NCBI GenBank assembly: GCA_017414505.1
Contig: JAFQLQ010000032.1
Location: forward strand, 46,378 to 110,377
Source: Clostridia bacterium
Lineage (GTDB): Bacteria > Bacillota > Clostridia > UMGS1840 > HGM11507
DNA: 64,000 nucleotides
Direction: 5' to 3'
Within the stretch, counting starts at the first letter, position 1. Each line of letters opens with the position of its first letter. Made by a program: the position numbers and the translations under genes. This document shows positions 22,999 to 32,689 of this stretch, one piece after another. A model generated the notes under the pieces. It saw nothing but the letters and a program-made list of their open reading frames with translations, had not been told where the DNA came from and searched no databases.

Positions 22999-24912
22999 AT
23001 GAATAATCAGAATGAATTCAAGCCTTACGTTCCGGCGTCAAAAATAACACCTGAAATTACTGTTACATCAATAATTATGGGTATTATTCTTGCTGTTGTG
23101 TTTGGCGCAGCAAACGCATATCTCGGTTTGCGAGTTGGTATGACGGTTTCCGCTTCCATTCCTGCCGCAGTTATTGCAATGGGTGTTATTCGTGTTATTA
23201 TGCGAAAAAACTCAATTCTTGAAAGCAACGTAGTTCAGACCATAGGCTCTGCGGGTGAATCACTTGCCGCAGGTGCTATATTTACTATCCCTGCTCTATT
23301 CTTATGGGCAGCCGAAGGTAAAATGGACAAGCCCGGTATTATTTCAATTACACTTATCGCTTTACTTGGCGGTTTGCTTGGTGTGTTCTTTATGGTTCCG
23401 CTTCGCAATGCTTTAATTGTAAAAGAACACGGTGTATTACCTTATCCCGAGGGAACAGCTTGTGCAGAGGTTCTTCTTGCAGGTGAAGAAGGCGGTGCAA
23501 ATGCATCTACTGTATTTGCAGGTATGGGCTTTGCGGCTTTATTTAAATTTATAATTGACGGTTTAAAATTAGTTGCCGGTGAAGTTTCCTTAAGCTTCAA
23601 AAAAGGCTATACCGGTGAAATAGGAACACAGATTTATCCTGCTGTAATGAGCGTTGGTTATATCTGCGGGCCCAGAATTTCCTCTTATATGTTTGCCGGC
23701 GGTGTTTTAAGCTGGATGGTTATTATTCCTATGATAACACTTTTCGGAGCAAATATTACACTTTATCCCGGAACTGCGCCAATAAGCGAAATGTTCGCCA
23801 ATGGCGGTGCAAGTGCAATCTGGGGTTCTTATGTAAGATACATTGGTGCAGGTGCTTTGGCGGCAGGCGGTATTATCAGCCTTATTAAATCTCTGCCTCT
23901 TATCGTTAAAACCTTTGCAGGCGCTATGAAGAGTATTTCCGGTGCAAAAGGTGCAGGAAATGAACGTACTGCTCAGGATATCAGTATGAAGGTGGTAATT
24001 GCTGTTATTGCAATATTAACTGTGCTTGTATGGCTGGTTCCTGCAATTCCTGTAACCCTCATTGGTGCAGTAATTGTAGTGGTATTTGGTTTCTTCTTTG
24101 CAACCGTATCTTCAAGAATGGTTGGTTTAGTTGGAAGCAGTAACAACCCTGTTTCCGGTATGGCTATCGCTACACTTCTTATTGCTACTTTAATTCTTAA
24201 ATTAACCGGAAGCACCGGTATTGTTGGAATGACAAGTGCAATTGCTATAGGTTCTATTATCTGTATAGTTGCCGCTATTTCCGGTGATACATCTCAGGAT
24301 TTAAAAACCGGTTATCTGCTTGGCGCAACTCCCAAAAAACAGCAGATTGGCGAAATTATCGGTGTTGTTGCGGCGGCTTTTGCAATCGGCGGAACACTTT
24401 ATCTTCTTGACAGTGCATGGGGCTTTGGTTCCGAAGAGCTTGCTGCTCCTCAGGCTACACTTATGAAAATGATTATCGAGGGCGTTATGGATGGAAATCT
24501 TCCCTGGGCTCTTGTGTTTGTAGGCGTGTTTATTGCGGTTGTTGTAGAGGTTGTGGGTATTCCCGTTCTTCCTTTTGCAATCGGTGTTTATCTGCCTGTT
24601 CAGCTTAACGCTTGTATTATGGTTGGCGGTCTTATCCGTCTTGTTGTTGACAAGAAGAAATATAAAGATGAAGCAACAAAAACAGCTGTTACCAACGATG
24701 GTATTCTGTTCTGCTCAGGTATGATTGCCGGAGAAGGTATTGTAGGTATAGTTCTTGCACTTCTTGCAGTATTCGGAGTAGATACACTGCTTGACCTTTC
24801 TGCTAAATTCGGTATTCCTGCAGCATTCTCGCAGATTGGTTCGCTTGTACTGTTTGCAATTATCATCTTTACTGTTTTAAAATTCTCACTTTTGAAAAAA
24901 CGCAGTAAATAA
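22999..24912 (+). CDS. OPT family oligopeptide transporter
   Basis: A 637-residue membrane protein of the OPT (oligopeptide transporter) family with about 14-16 hydrophobic helices. Conserved segments include the N-terminal NAYLGLRVGMTVSASIPAA, VQTIGSAGESLAAGAIFTIPA and VLPYPEGTACAEVL. Bacterial members are thought to import oligopeptides or, in some cases, metal chelates, driven by ion gradients; the substrate here is not predictable. GGAGAG precedes the ATG. A small PqqD-like gene begins 3 bases after the stop and a terminator follows that, so the two form a bicistronic unit. Confidence 0.94.
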   Translation: MNNQNEFKPYVPASKITPEITVTSIIMGIILAVVFGAANAYLGLRVGMTVSASIPAAVIAMGVIRVIMRKNSILESNVVQTIGSAGESLAAGAIFTIPALFLWAAEGKMDKPGIISITLIALLGGLLGVFFMVPLRNALIVKEHGVLPYPEGTACAEVLLAGEEGGANASTVFAGMGFAALFKFIIDGLKLVAGEVSLSFKKGYTGEIGTQIYPAVMSVGYICGPRISSYMFAGGVLSWMVIIPMITLFGANITLYPGTAPISEMFANGGASAIWGSYVRYIGAGALAAGGIISLIKSLPLIVKTFAGAMKSISGAKGAGNERTAQDISMKVVIAVIAILTVLVWLVPAIPVTLIGAVIVVVFGFFFATVSSRMVGLVGSSNNPVSGMAIATLLIATLILKLTGSTGIVGMTSAIAIGSIICIVAAISGDTSQDLKTGYLLGATPKKQQIGEIIGVVAAAFAIGGTLYLLDSAWGFGSEELAAPQATLMKMIIEGVMDGNLPWALVFVGVFIAVVVEVVGIPVLPFAIGVYLPVQLNACIMVGGLIRLVVDKKKYKDEATKTAVTNDGILFCSGMIAGEGIVGIVLALLAVFGVDTLLDLSAKFGIPAAFSQIGSLVLFAIIIFTVLKFSLLKKRSK

Positions 24913-24915
24913 GCT

Positions 24916-25260
24916 ATGAAAAAAAATAAAACAAACGAAAACTATCTGGAAAAAAAGCCGCTTAGAGCACCCGGGTACAATTGGACTCAGGACGAAAACG
25001 GCATAGTTACTCTGGAAATAGAAAATACAGGCTTCTTCAACAAAATGGCGCAGAAGTTCTTTAAAAAACCGAAAATAAGCTATGTTCATCTTGATGAAAC
25101 GGGAAGCTTTGTATGGCCTTTGCTAGACGGTGAAAAAAATATTATCGAAATCGGAAAAGCGGTTGAAGAACATTTCGGTGAAAAAGCACATCCGCTTTAT
25201 GAAAGGCTGGCAAAATATTTTCAGATTCTGGAAAGCTATAATTTTATAATATGGAATTGA
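24916..25260 (+). CDS. PqqD-like peptide-recognition protein
   Basis: A 114-residue protein whose second half (about 55-112, VHLDETGSFVWPLLDG and NIIEIGKAVEEHFGE) matches the PqqD/RRE winged-helix fold that binds precursor peptides in RiPP pathways. The N-terminal part is basic and lacks a signal peptide or membrane helix, so it should be cytosolic. The ribosome binding site is weak and the gene starts 3 bases after the OPT stop, implying translational coupling. No radical SAM or other RiPP enzyme is adjacent, so the partner may be a peptide handled by the transporter. The family is clear; the function is open. Confidence 0.8.
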   Translation: MKKNKTNENYLEKKPLRAPGYNWTQDENGIVTLEIENTGFFNKMAQKFFKKPKISYVHLDETGSFVWPLLDGEKNIIEIGKAVEEHFGEKAHPLYERLAKYFQILESYNFIIWN

Positions 25261-25261
25261 T

Positions 25262-25300
25262 AAAAAGTGCATCGGAGCTTCTTCGGTGCACTTTTTGTAA
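25262..25300 (+). terminator. Intrinsic terminator after the OPT-PqqD pair
   Basis: AAAAAGTGCA (25262-25271) pairs perfectly with TGCACTTTTT (25287-25296), with a 15-nt apical region rich in short pairings. A T tract is part of the 3' arm. Confidence 0.9.
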
Positions 25301-25317
25301 TTCTTTGCAAGTCAGGT

Positions 25318-25365
25318 ACAAAATCCCTCAAAGCGCTTCGTAAAGGCGGTTTTGGGGGATTTTGT
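25318..25365. repeat. Long imperfect palindrome upstream of the glycan locus
   Basis: ACAAAATCCC (25318-25327) and GGGATTTTGT (25356-25365) form a perfect 10-bp stem, extended by CAAAGCGC against GCGGTTTTG. It has no T tract. It lies 47 bases before a TATAAT (25412-25417) that probably serves the solute-binding protein gene, whose -35 is poor. It could be a REP-type unit or an operator; the sequence does not decide. Confidence 0.5.
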
Positions 25366-25457
25366 CCATTGATAGGGGATATTGGGAATTTATTTTTATG
25401 AAATAAAGTGGTATAATTTTATCAGAAGAAATTTTATGAAAAGAAAGGAAAATGATT

Positions 25458-27053
25458 ATGAACAAGAAAAAATGTATTTCAACCATACTTGCAGCCGCTC
25501 TTGCAGTCAGTGTTTTTGCAGGCTGTAAAAAAGAAGAAGAGGTTGTTGTTGACTTGAACTTTGGCGAAACTTATCCGCTTAAGACCGATGTAACATTTTC
25601 TTATTGGGCGGGTTCAGGATTTACTCCTACAGAGTCTTACAAAACTTTTGCCGATTTGCCTTTTTACAAACAGCTTTATAAGGAAACAGGAGTAAATGTT
25701 GAATTTATTCATCCTGTTCAGGGCTCGGAGAACGACCAGTTTAATGTTATGATTGCTTCCGGCGAATATCCGGATATTATTCAGCATAATTTTATGACCG
25801 GTTTTACCGGCGGTGCTGCAAAAGCAATTGAAGACGAAATTATTATTGATACAACTCCTTATCTGGAAAAATATGCTCCCAATTTCAGCAAATACGTTAA
25901 GGAAAATCCAAAAATTGATAAAATGGTAAAAACTGATGAAGGTAAATATTTCTGTTTCCCGACTATTCAGGGCGACGACTATCTTCTTGTATATCAGGGC
26001 CCGATTGTAAGAAAAGACTGGCTGGATGAGCTTGGACTGGATATTCCCACAACATTGGATGACTGGGAAGTAATGCTTCAGGCGTTTAAAGATAAAAAAG
26101 GTGCAACAGCGCCTCTTACATATCTTGATAACATCTTCACAATGAGCAGAATATTTATCGGTGCTTTTGGTATAGGTACAGATTTCTACTTAAACGACGA
26201 AGGCGAAATTGAATACGCTTATTATCAGCCGGAATACAAAGATTACCTTGCAAAAATGAACGACTGGTATGAAAAGGGACTTCTTGATAAAAACATTGCA
26301 TCCGTAGACGATGCTACCGTTACTGCAAATATGGTAAACGACAAATCCGGTGCCTGCGTAAGCAATACACTTGGCGGAATCGGTAAATTTATGACAGCCC
26401 GTAAAGGCGACGGAACAAATTTTGAGGTTGTTGCAGTACCTTATCCCACACTTAACAAAGGTGAAAAAGCTGAATTTGCTCAGAGAAACGTTGAAGTATC
26501 CGGAAATGGCGCATGCCAGATTTCCACACAGTGTGCAAACAAGGAGCTTGCTGTAAAATGGCTTGATTACGGTTATTCTGAACAGGGCGCACTTACTTTC
26601 AACTACGGAATTGAAGGCGAAAGCTATGTAAAAACTGAAAACGGAATTGAGTATACAGATTTACTGCTTAATAATCCCGACGGTAAAGGATTCCAGGAAG
26701 TTCTTCAGACTTATGCATCGCCTGCTTCGTGGGGGCCCTTCATTAAAACCGGCGAATATATGAAAGCTGCTGCTCAGATGCCTCAGCAGAGGGAATCTCT
26801 TGACATATGGATGGATACCAATATGAAAAAACATGTTGTTCCAAATCTTACATTCAGCCAGGAGGTTGCCGGCGAAGTAAGCGCTCTTCAGGCGGAAATA
26901 AAAACTTATACCGATGAAATGAGATTTAAATTCATAATGGGCGTTGAACCAATTGAAAATTTTGATTCTTATATAGAAACTCTGAAAAGCTTAGGTGTTG
27001 AAGAATATACCAACTATTACAGAGAAGCTTACGAGAAATTCCAGAACAGATAA
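25458..27053 (+). CDS. Extracellular sugar-binding lipoprotein (LplA-like)
   Basis: This is the substrate-binding component of a CUT1-type carbohydrate ABC importer. A signal peptide ends in the lipobox SVFAGC, so the mature protein is lipid-anchored at about Cys 23. The rest has the family-1 solute-binding fold with FSYWAGSGFTPTESYKTFADL, and the length of about 532 residues is typical of LplA-type oligosaccharide binders. The start at 25458 is preferred over 25452 because AAAGGAA lies 7 bases upstream. The two permease genes follow. Adjacent lyases suggest the ligand is an oligosaccharide released by PL8 enzymes, probably one carrying an unsaturated uronic acid; this is inferred from context. 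Confidence 0.92.
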   Translation: MNKKKCISTILAAALAVSVFAGCKKEEEVVVDLNFGETYPLKTDVTFSYWAGSGFTPTESYKTFADLPFYKQLYKETGVNVEFIHPVQGSENDQFNVMIASGEYPDIIQHNFMTGFTGGAAKAIEDEIIIDTTPYLEKYAPNFSKYVKENPKIDKMVKTDEGKYFCFPTIQGDDYLLVYQGPIVRKDWLDELGLDIPTTLDDWEVMLQAFKDKKGATAPLTYLDNIFTMSRIFIGAFGIGTDFYLNDEGEIEYAYYQPEYKDYLAKMNDWYEKGLLDKNIASVDDATVTANMVNDKSGACVSNTLGGIGKFMTARKGDGTNFEVVAVPYPTLNKGEKAEFAQRNVEVSGNGACQISTQCANKELAVKWLDYGYSEQGALTFNYGIEGESYVKTENGIEYTDLLLNNPDGKGFQEVLQTYASPASWGPFIKTGEYMKAAAQMPQQRESLDIWMDTNMKKHVVPNLTFSQEVAGEVSALQAEIKTYTDEMRFKFIMGVEPIENFDSYIETLKSLGVEEYTNYYREAYEKFQNR

Positions 27054-27080
27054 GATCACCCAAATCCCGGAGGAGATTAC

Positions 27081-28040
27081 ATGAAAATGAAACAGGACGC
27101 ATTGACGTCTAATACACTTGTTTGCAGGACGGGGCTTAAATCCCGTCTTGCAAAAGACTTTAAAAAGAATTCAAGTTTGTATCTGCTTGCAATTCCAATA
27201 ATAATTTACTATGTTGTGTTTGTTATAGCGCCTCTTTGCGGAACTGTTATAGCATTTCAGAATTATTCGCTTACAAAAGGTGTTTTTGGCAGTAAATTTG
27301 TTGGGTTCAAGCATTTTCTTGATTTTTTTGATTCGATGTATTTTTTCAGAGTAGTAAAAAATACGCTTGTTATCAGTATAACGCAGATTCTTGTTGAATT
27401 TCCTGCCCCTGTTATTCTTGCACTTTTAATCAACGAAGTTAAAAGCAAGCATTACAGCAGGACTGTTCAGACAATTACATATCTTCCGCATTTTATTTCT
27501 CTTGTTGTTTTGTGCGGAATAGTAAGAGATTTTACCGCTTCGGACGGTATTATCGGAAGTGTGGTTGCCGCAATTACAGGTGAGGATGTAAATATGCTCA
27601 CTCAGCGCGGATGGTTTGTGCCCATCTATGTTCTTTCGGGAATATGGCAGGGCGTTGGCTGGGGCTCAATCGTTTATCTTGCGGCGTTAACGAGTCTTGA
27701 TGCTTCGCTTTACGAAGCGGCAAGCCTTGACGGCGCAGGGCGCTGGAAACAGTTTGTTCACGTAACTATTCCGGGAATACTTCCCACAGTTATAACAATG
27801 CTTATTATGAGAATAGGCAGAATGACGTCTGTTGGAAGCGAAAAAATTCTGCTTTTATATAATCAGAATATTTACGAAACGGCAGATGTTATTTCCACTT
27901 TTGTATACCGCAAAGGTATGCTTGAACAGAATTACGGCTTTTCAACTGCAGTTGGCTTGTTTAACTCGGTAATTAACTGTGCATTTCTTATTGCCGCAAA
28001 CTATGCAAGTAAGAAAATAAACGGAACAGCATTATGGTAA
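27081..28040 (+). CDS. Sugar ABC transporter permease (LplB-like)
   Basis: The 319-residue inner-membrane permease has about six helices, starting near SSLYLLAIPIIIYYVVFVIAP. The cytoplasmic EAA loop reads EAASLDGAGRWKQFVHVTIPG, which docks the ATPase. GGAGGAG precedes the ATG. It pairs with the next permease to form the channel. No ATP-binding protein gene is present in the locus; CUT1 systems in Firmicutes often share an MsmX/MsmK-type ATPase encoded elsewhere. An unusually long N-terminal cytosolic segment of about 30 residues precedes the first helix. Confidence 0.93.
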   Translation: MKMKQDALTSNTLVCRTGLKSRLAKDFKKNSSLYLLAIPIIIYYVVFVIAPLCGTVIAFQNYSLTKGVFGSKFVGFKHFLDFFDSMYFFRVVKNTLVISITQILVEFPAPVILALLINEVKSKHYSRTVQTITYLPHFISLVVLCGIVRDFTASDGIIGSVVAAITGEDVNMLTQRGWFVPIYVLSGIWQGVGWGSIVYLAALTSLDASLYEAASLDGAGRWKQFVHVTIPGILPTVITMLIMRIGRMTSVGSEKILLLYNQNIYETADVISTFVYRKGMLEQNYGFSTAVGLFNSVINCAFLIAANYASKKINGTALW

Positions 28041-28055
28041 AGGAGGGCGGAAAAA

Positions 28056-28928
28056 ATGAAAATTAAAGAAAGCTTTGGCAGCAAGGTTTTTGACATTGCA
28101 AATATCGTTTTTCTGCTGCTTCTTATGCTTATTACACTTTATCCGCTGTGGCATGTTATAATGTGCTCATTCAGCGACAGTAACGCTCTTATCGGGCATA
28201 CGGGCACACTTTGGATGCCGGTTGATTTCTCATTATCGGGCTATCAGGCAGTTTTCAAAAATGAATCTGTATGGAACGGATTTGGCGTTTCTGTTTTTGT
28301 TGTTATTGCAGGAACAGCCTTAAATATTCTGCTTACTCTTATTACTGCATACTTTTTAAGTAAGCAGGATGCCATATTAAGCCGTATTGTTTCCTACATA
28401 GTTATTTTTTCTATGTATTTCAGCGCAGGTCTTATTCCTATGTACCTGGTTGTGAGAAATGTGGGACTTTACAATAATATTTTTGCACTTATAATTCCAA
28501 ACGCAATAAACACCTTTTATGTTATTATTATGAGGTCGTCAATACAAGGCGTGCCGGACAGTTTGTTTGAATCGGCAGAGCTTGACGGTGCAAGTCATTT
28601 TACTGTAGTTGCCAGAATTGTAGCTCCTTTATGTATGCCTACAATAGCGGTTTTGGTTCTTTATTACAGTGTTGACCACTGGAACAGTTGGTTTAACGCA
28701 ATGCTTTACATAAGAGACAGAAGCAAATATCCTCTGCAGCTTTTCTTAAGAGAGGTTGCCGTTGCAAATGCAACTCTGGAAATGCAGGATACGGATTCAA
28801 CCGCTTCTGCAAAGGAAACACTTAAATACGCACTTATTGTTGTATCGTCGCTGCCCGTTATGTGTGTTTACCCCTTCTTACAGAAATATTTTGTTAAGGG
28901 TGTAATGGTTGGTGCAGTAAAAGGTTAA
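28056..28928 (+). CDS. Sugar ABC transporter permease (LplC/YtcP-like)
   Basis: The second membrane subunit of the same importer, 290 residues with six predicted helices and the EAA loop ESAELDGASHFTVVARIVAPL. The C-terminus ends KYFVKGVMVGAVKG, which is characteristic of the LplC/YtcP branch. AAAGGAGGG precedes the ATG, 15 bases after the first permease. It is followed after 34 bases by the first lyase gene without a terminator, so transport and degradation genes are probably co-transcribed. Confidence 0.93.
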   Translation: MKIKESFGSKVFDIANIVFLLLLMLITLYPLWHVIMCSFSDSNALIGHTGTLWMPVDFSLSGYQAVFKNESVWNGFGVSVFVVIAGTALNILLTLITAYFLSKQDAILSRIVSYIVIFSMYFSAGLIPMYLVVRNVGLYNNIFALIIPNAINTFYVIIMRSSIQGVPDSLFESAELDGASHFTVVARIVAPLCMPTIAVLVLYYSVDHWNSWFNAMLYIRDRSKYPLQLFLREVAVANATLEMQDTDSTASAKETLKYALIVVSSLPVMCVYPFLQKYFVKGVMVGAVKG

Positions 28929-28962
28929 TTTGTAAAATCCAGAATGAAAAAGGTGATAAACA

Positions 28963-31900
28963 ATGAATAGAATATTCAGAAGCATAATTTCTCTTCTTTT
29001 AATTTCGGTATTTCTTGTAAACGTTGCTTTTGCTCAGCTTCCTGACGGCGGTATTGATGAGTCTGGTAAGGATTTCAATGTAATGGATACGGGCAACTTT
29101 AAAAGCGTTATGGATACAGGCTTACTTCCGGATACTTCAGTTGTTAAAAACGGTATGTATTCCGGGCACTGGGCGAATTACAATGTTACGCCTACATTTA
29201 CAAATGTGCCTAAAGACCTGAATAAATATATGACTCTTGAAATGGATCTCTATGCACCTAAAAAGGATAATTCTCAGTTTATTATTCTTATAAACTGTCC
29301 CGATTCTGCAGCAGGTATCTGCTACTTTCGTAAAGATATGATAGTGAACTGGGAGGGCTGGAAGCATTTTTCATTCCAGGTTGGAAATTCATCGGAAGAA
29401 TTTGCAAAAGTAAGAGAAGCTTCGTGGGAAAATGTTGTGAATATGAGATTCCAGGGAAGCGGATGGAGTCTTCCTGTTGTGGAAGGTGCTCATATTTATG
29501 TTGGTGATATCTATTTTACTCCTCAGGTTGGAACAGCAACGGCAAAAATTTTCCCAACTGAAACAATGCAGGAATTTTCTGAAATTTCTCAGGATGTTGC
29601 AGCGGTTTATGCAGGAACATCAAATGTTCTTTCAGAGGGAGTTAAAAAGAAAATGTCTGCTAAAACAGAAATAATCGACGGTGTTTTATGTGCTCCCGAA
29701 GAATATTTTTCAAAATATCTGAAAATTACTCCTAAAACTTCTCCCGTGGGAGGTAATAAACTGTATCCTGTGGAAGAAACATTAAAAGGAACAGAGCTTG
29801 ACTACTATGTAAACGGAAGCTTTGCCGTGGCAGGTAAGGATGTTTCCGTAATTGAAGAAAATAACGATTTATACCGTTATGTTGCATATCAGACATGTTA
29901 TAATACAGTTGATGAAATTGAATATACCAAAGATGACATCAACAAAATGATTGATACATGGCAGGCTTCCCTTGCAGGAACAGAAGCTGACTGGGAAAGA
30001 ACGGACGATCCGCTGTTTGCCCAACGTTTAAAATCAGTTGAAACAACTGCAATGAAGTATGCTGATACTATGGATGATGAAACTCTGTGGGAGGGCAACT
30101 GGGAGCACGATGCTGTAAAAGCACAGGCAGTATATAACAATACTTACAGAATGGCTCTGGGATATTTTACAAAAGGTACATCAACCTATAAATCGTCTGA
30201 ACTGAAGCAGAAAATTCTGACAGCTCTTGACGTGGCTTACGAAACTCTGTATGGTAAGGAAATTGTTGAAAATGCTAAGTTTACGCAGTATTCACGCTGG
30301 AAAGATTACAACTGGTGGTACTGGCAGATTGGCATTCCAATGCCGCTTATTGATACGCTTCTTATAATGTATGATGATATACCGGAAGCGGACAGACTTC
30401 GCTATCTGTCGCCTGTTGATGTTATGGTAGAGCAGGTTTTTTCGGTTGGTGCCAACAGAATATGGATTGCATACAGCGTTTTAGGCTGTGGTATTATGGA
30501 AAATAATCCTGCAAAAATTTTAAACGCCAGAGATGCACTTGCGGTAGAATGTGCATATAAAAGTGAAAGAAATATGGCATCCAACGGATTGAACCTTAGC
30601 GATGGTATATACGACGACGGCTCATTCCTGCAGCATGATGGCGTTGCATATAACTTTGGATACGGTATGGAATTTGTTTCAAACATTCTTGTTATTTATC
30701 CCGTATTTGAAAATACCGCCTTTGAAATTTTAGATCCGGATGCGGAAAATCTTTATGACTGGCTTCTTAACAACTATAATTCAGCAATATACAAAGGTCA
30801 GGCAATGGCAATGTTTTCAGGAAGAAATATGACAAGAGCCTCCAACGAGTATGACGGCGGTGTTTCACACCTTAATAATCTTCTGACATATGTAAAATTT
30901 GCTGAAAAATCAGAAGCCGATGTTTTAAAGGGTATTATAAAATATCAGGCTCAGAATTCCTGGAAGAACAAAGACAATACATTTTATCCAACTAAAATTG
31001 ATTTTTCAAATCTTTCGCTTTATTGCGATATATTAAAGGATGAAACAATAGAACCGAAAATCCCCGAAGCAAATGCAAAAGTGTTCTATAACGTGGAAAG
31101 AACAGTTGCACTTAACGATAAATATGCTTTTGGACTATCGCTTTCATCAAAGAGAATTAAACGTTGGGAAGCAATTAACAATGAAAATATGAAAGGCTGG
31201 TACGAGGGTGACGGTGTAACATATTTCTACATCGACGGTCTTAATGATTTTTCAAAAGGATATTGGGATTATGCAAATATGTATAAATTGCCCGGTATCA
31301 CCAATGATACATCAGAACGTTTTGAAGAAAATATGCAGGGGACCAATTCTGAAATTCCGAGAGGTCACAATGATTATTCCGGTGGTGCAAGTTTAGAAGA
31401 TAAGTATTCTGCTTCGGCAATGCAGCTTATAGGCTACACCAATGATTCTGCAAACGGATTTAAGGAACACAAAAGCACTCTTGAAGCAAAAAAAGCATAC
31501 TTTACCTTTGATGATGAGGTGGTAATGCTTGGAAGCGATATAAATGCAAAGGATGACCGAGAGGTATTTACCGTCGTAGACAACCGTCAGATGACAGGAA
31601 TGGTAAATGTCAGCGAGGATGCATCTTATACAAAGCTTCCTATTGCGGCAATAACTGCAAGCGAACACGATGGAAATATCCCCGAAAATATCGGCGACGG
31701 AAGTCTGTCATCAAGATGGTCTGCTCTTGGTGAGCAATGGCTGATGATAGATATGGGCGATCCGGTTAATGTGGGCGGTATTATGATGGCGTTCTACAGT
31801 GGCGACAAAAGAAAAACAAAATTTGAAATTGAAGTTTCATCGGACGGAATAAACTTTGAAGAGGTATTTGCAGGTGAATCATCAGGCAAAACAGTAGAAG

Positions 31901-32688
31901 CCGAGCCGTATGAAATAATGAAAGACAACGTTCGTTATATAAGATTCAATTGCCATGGAAATAATCAGAGTCCATGGAATTCAATTTCTGAAATTGAGGT
32001 TCATAAGCCTAATAACGAGGGAATTTTCAAGGTTGAAAACAAGGGTATTAAATTTGGCACGGAAAATGTTTATGTTGAAAATAAGCTTATGACAGAGCTT
32101 GAATACGCTGAAACGACCAATAATACAACCTTTGCAAACTATGCTGATAAAGCAGGCTATTATTTCCCCGGCGGAGCAAAAACCACGATGATTAAGGATA
32201 ATTCTGCAACGCCTTATATGATTTTACAGGTTGAACATGGAAAGAATCCTTCAAATGGAAAATATTCATACGCTTACCTTCCGAACTTTACTAACGAACA
32301 GACTAAAGAATATGCCAATAATCCCGATATTACGGTGATTGCAAATACAGAAAGCGTTCAGGCAGTAACCGATAAAACAATCGGAGTTACAGGATATGTT
32401 TTCTGGAAGAAGGGCAAAGCAGATGCTGTTGAAGCAGATAATACCTGCATTGTTGTAACAAGAGAAACAGAGGATGAATTTGTTTTAAGTATTGCAGAGC
32501 CAACAAGACTTGCAAGAAACATAAATCTTGTTATACAAAGAGGCGGACTTGAAATTTCGGAAAATGTATCTGAAATTACTGCGGAATGTAAAGCGGACAG
32601 TACAAAAATCAATCTTAAGCTTCCGGAATACGATAACGGCAGAAGCTATGAGATTAAATTTAAGAAATTAACTAAAGGGGAGGAATAA
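28963..32688 (+). CDS. Secreted PL8-family polysaccharide lyase with F5/8C insertion
   Basis: PL8 enzymes cleave uronic-acid polysaccharides (hyaluronan, chondroitin, xanthan) by beta-elimination. The signal peptide covers residues 1-24 (ending NVAFAQ). A beta-sandwich with VNWEGWKHFSF lies at about 60-190, the alpha/alpha-toroid at about 310-700 and the beta-sandwich region after that. Predicted catalytic residues are Asn498 (GANRIW), His558 and Tyr567 (QHDGVAYNFGYG) and Arg621 (SGRNMTR). The His-Tyr (9) and His-Arg (63) spacings equal those of pneumococcal hyaluronate lyase (His399, Tyr408, Arg462). A discoidin-like F5/8C domain is inserted at about 897-1021. At 1241 residues it is large, and no wall anchor is seen. 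The substrate is not determined. Confidence 0.9.
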   Translation: MNRIFRSIISLLLISVFLVNVAFAQLPDGGIDESGKDFNVMDTGNFKSVMDTGLLPDTSVVKNGMYSGHWANYNVTPTFTNVPKDLNKYMTLEMDLYAPKKDNSQFIILINCPDSAAGICYFRKDMIVNWEGWKHFSFQVGNSSEEFAKVREASWENVVNMRFQGSGWSLPVVEGAHIYVGDIYFTPQVGTATAKIFPTETMQEFSEISQDVAAVYAGTSNVLSEGVKKKMSAKTEIIDGVLCAPEEYFSKYLKITPKTSPVGGNKLYPVEETLKGTELDYYVNGSFAVAGKDVSVIEENNDLYRYVAYQTCYNTVDEIEYTKDDINKMIDTWQASLAGTEADWERTDDPLFAQRLKSVETTAMKYADTMDDETLWEGNWEHDAVKAQAVYNNTYRMALGYFTKGTSTYKSSELKQKILTALDVAYETLYGKEIVENAKFTQYSRWKDYNWWYWQIGIPMPLIDTLLIMYDDIPEADRLRYLSPVDVMVEQVFSVGANRIWIAYSVLGCGIMENNPAKILNARDALAVECAYKSERNMASNGLNLSDGIYDDGSFLQHDGVAYNFGYGMEFVSNILVIYPVFENTAFEILDPDAENLYDWLLNNYNSAIYKGQAMAMFSGRNMTRASNEYDGGVSHLNNLLTYVKFAEKSEADVLKGIIKYQAQNSWKNKDNTFYPTKIDFSNLSLYCDILKDETIEPKIPEANAKVFYNVERTVALNDKYAFGLSLSSKRIKRWEAINNENMKGWYEGDGVTYFYIDGLNDFSKGYWDYANMYKLPGITNDTSERFEENMQGTNSEIPRGHNDYSGGASLEDKYSASAMQLIGYTNDSANGFKEHKSTLEAKKAYFTFDDEVVMLGSDINAKDDREVFTVVDNRQMTGMVNVSEDASYTKLPIAAITASEHDGNIPENIGDGSLSSRWSALGEQWLMIDMGDPVNVGGIMMAFYSGDKRKTKFEIEVSSDGINFEEVFAGESSGKTVEAEPYEIMKDNVRYIRFNCHGNNQSPWNSISEIEVHKPNNEGIFKVENKGIKFGTENVYVENKLMTELEYAETTNNTTFANYADKAGYYFPGGAKTTMIKDNSATPYMILQVEHGKNPSNGKYSYAYLPNFTNEQTKEYANNPDITVIANTESVQAVTDKTIGVTGYVFWKKGKADAVEADNTCIVVTRETEDEFVLSIAEPTRLARNINLVIQRGGLEISENVSEITAECKADSTKINLKLPEYDNGRSYEIKFKKLTKGEE

Positions 32689-32689
32689 A

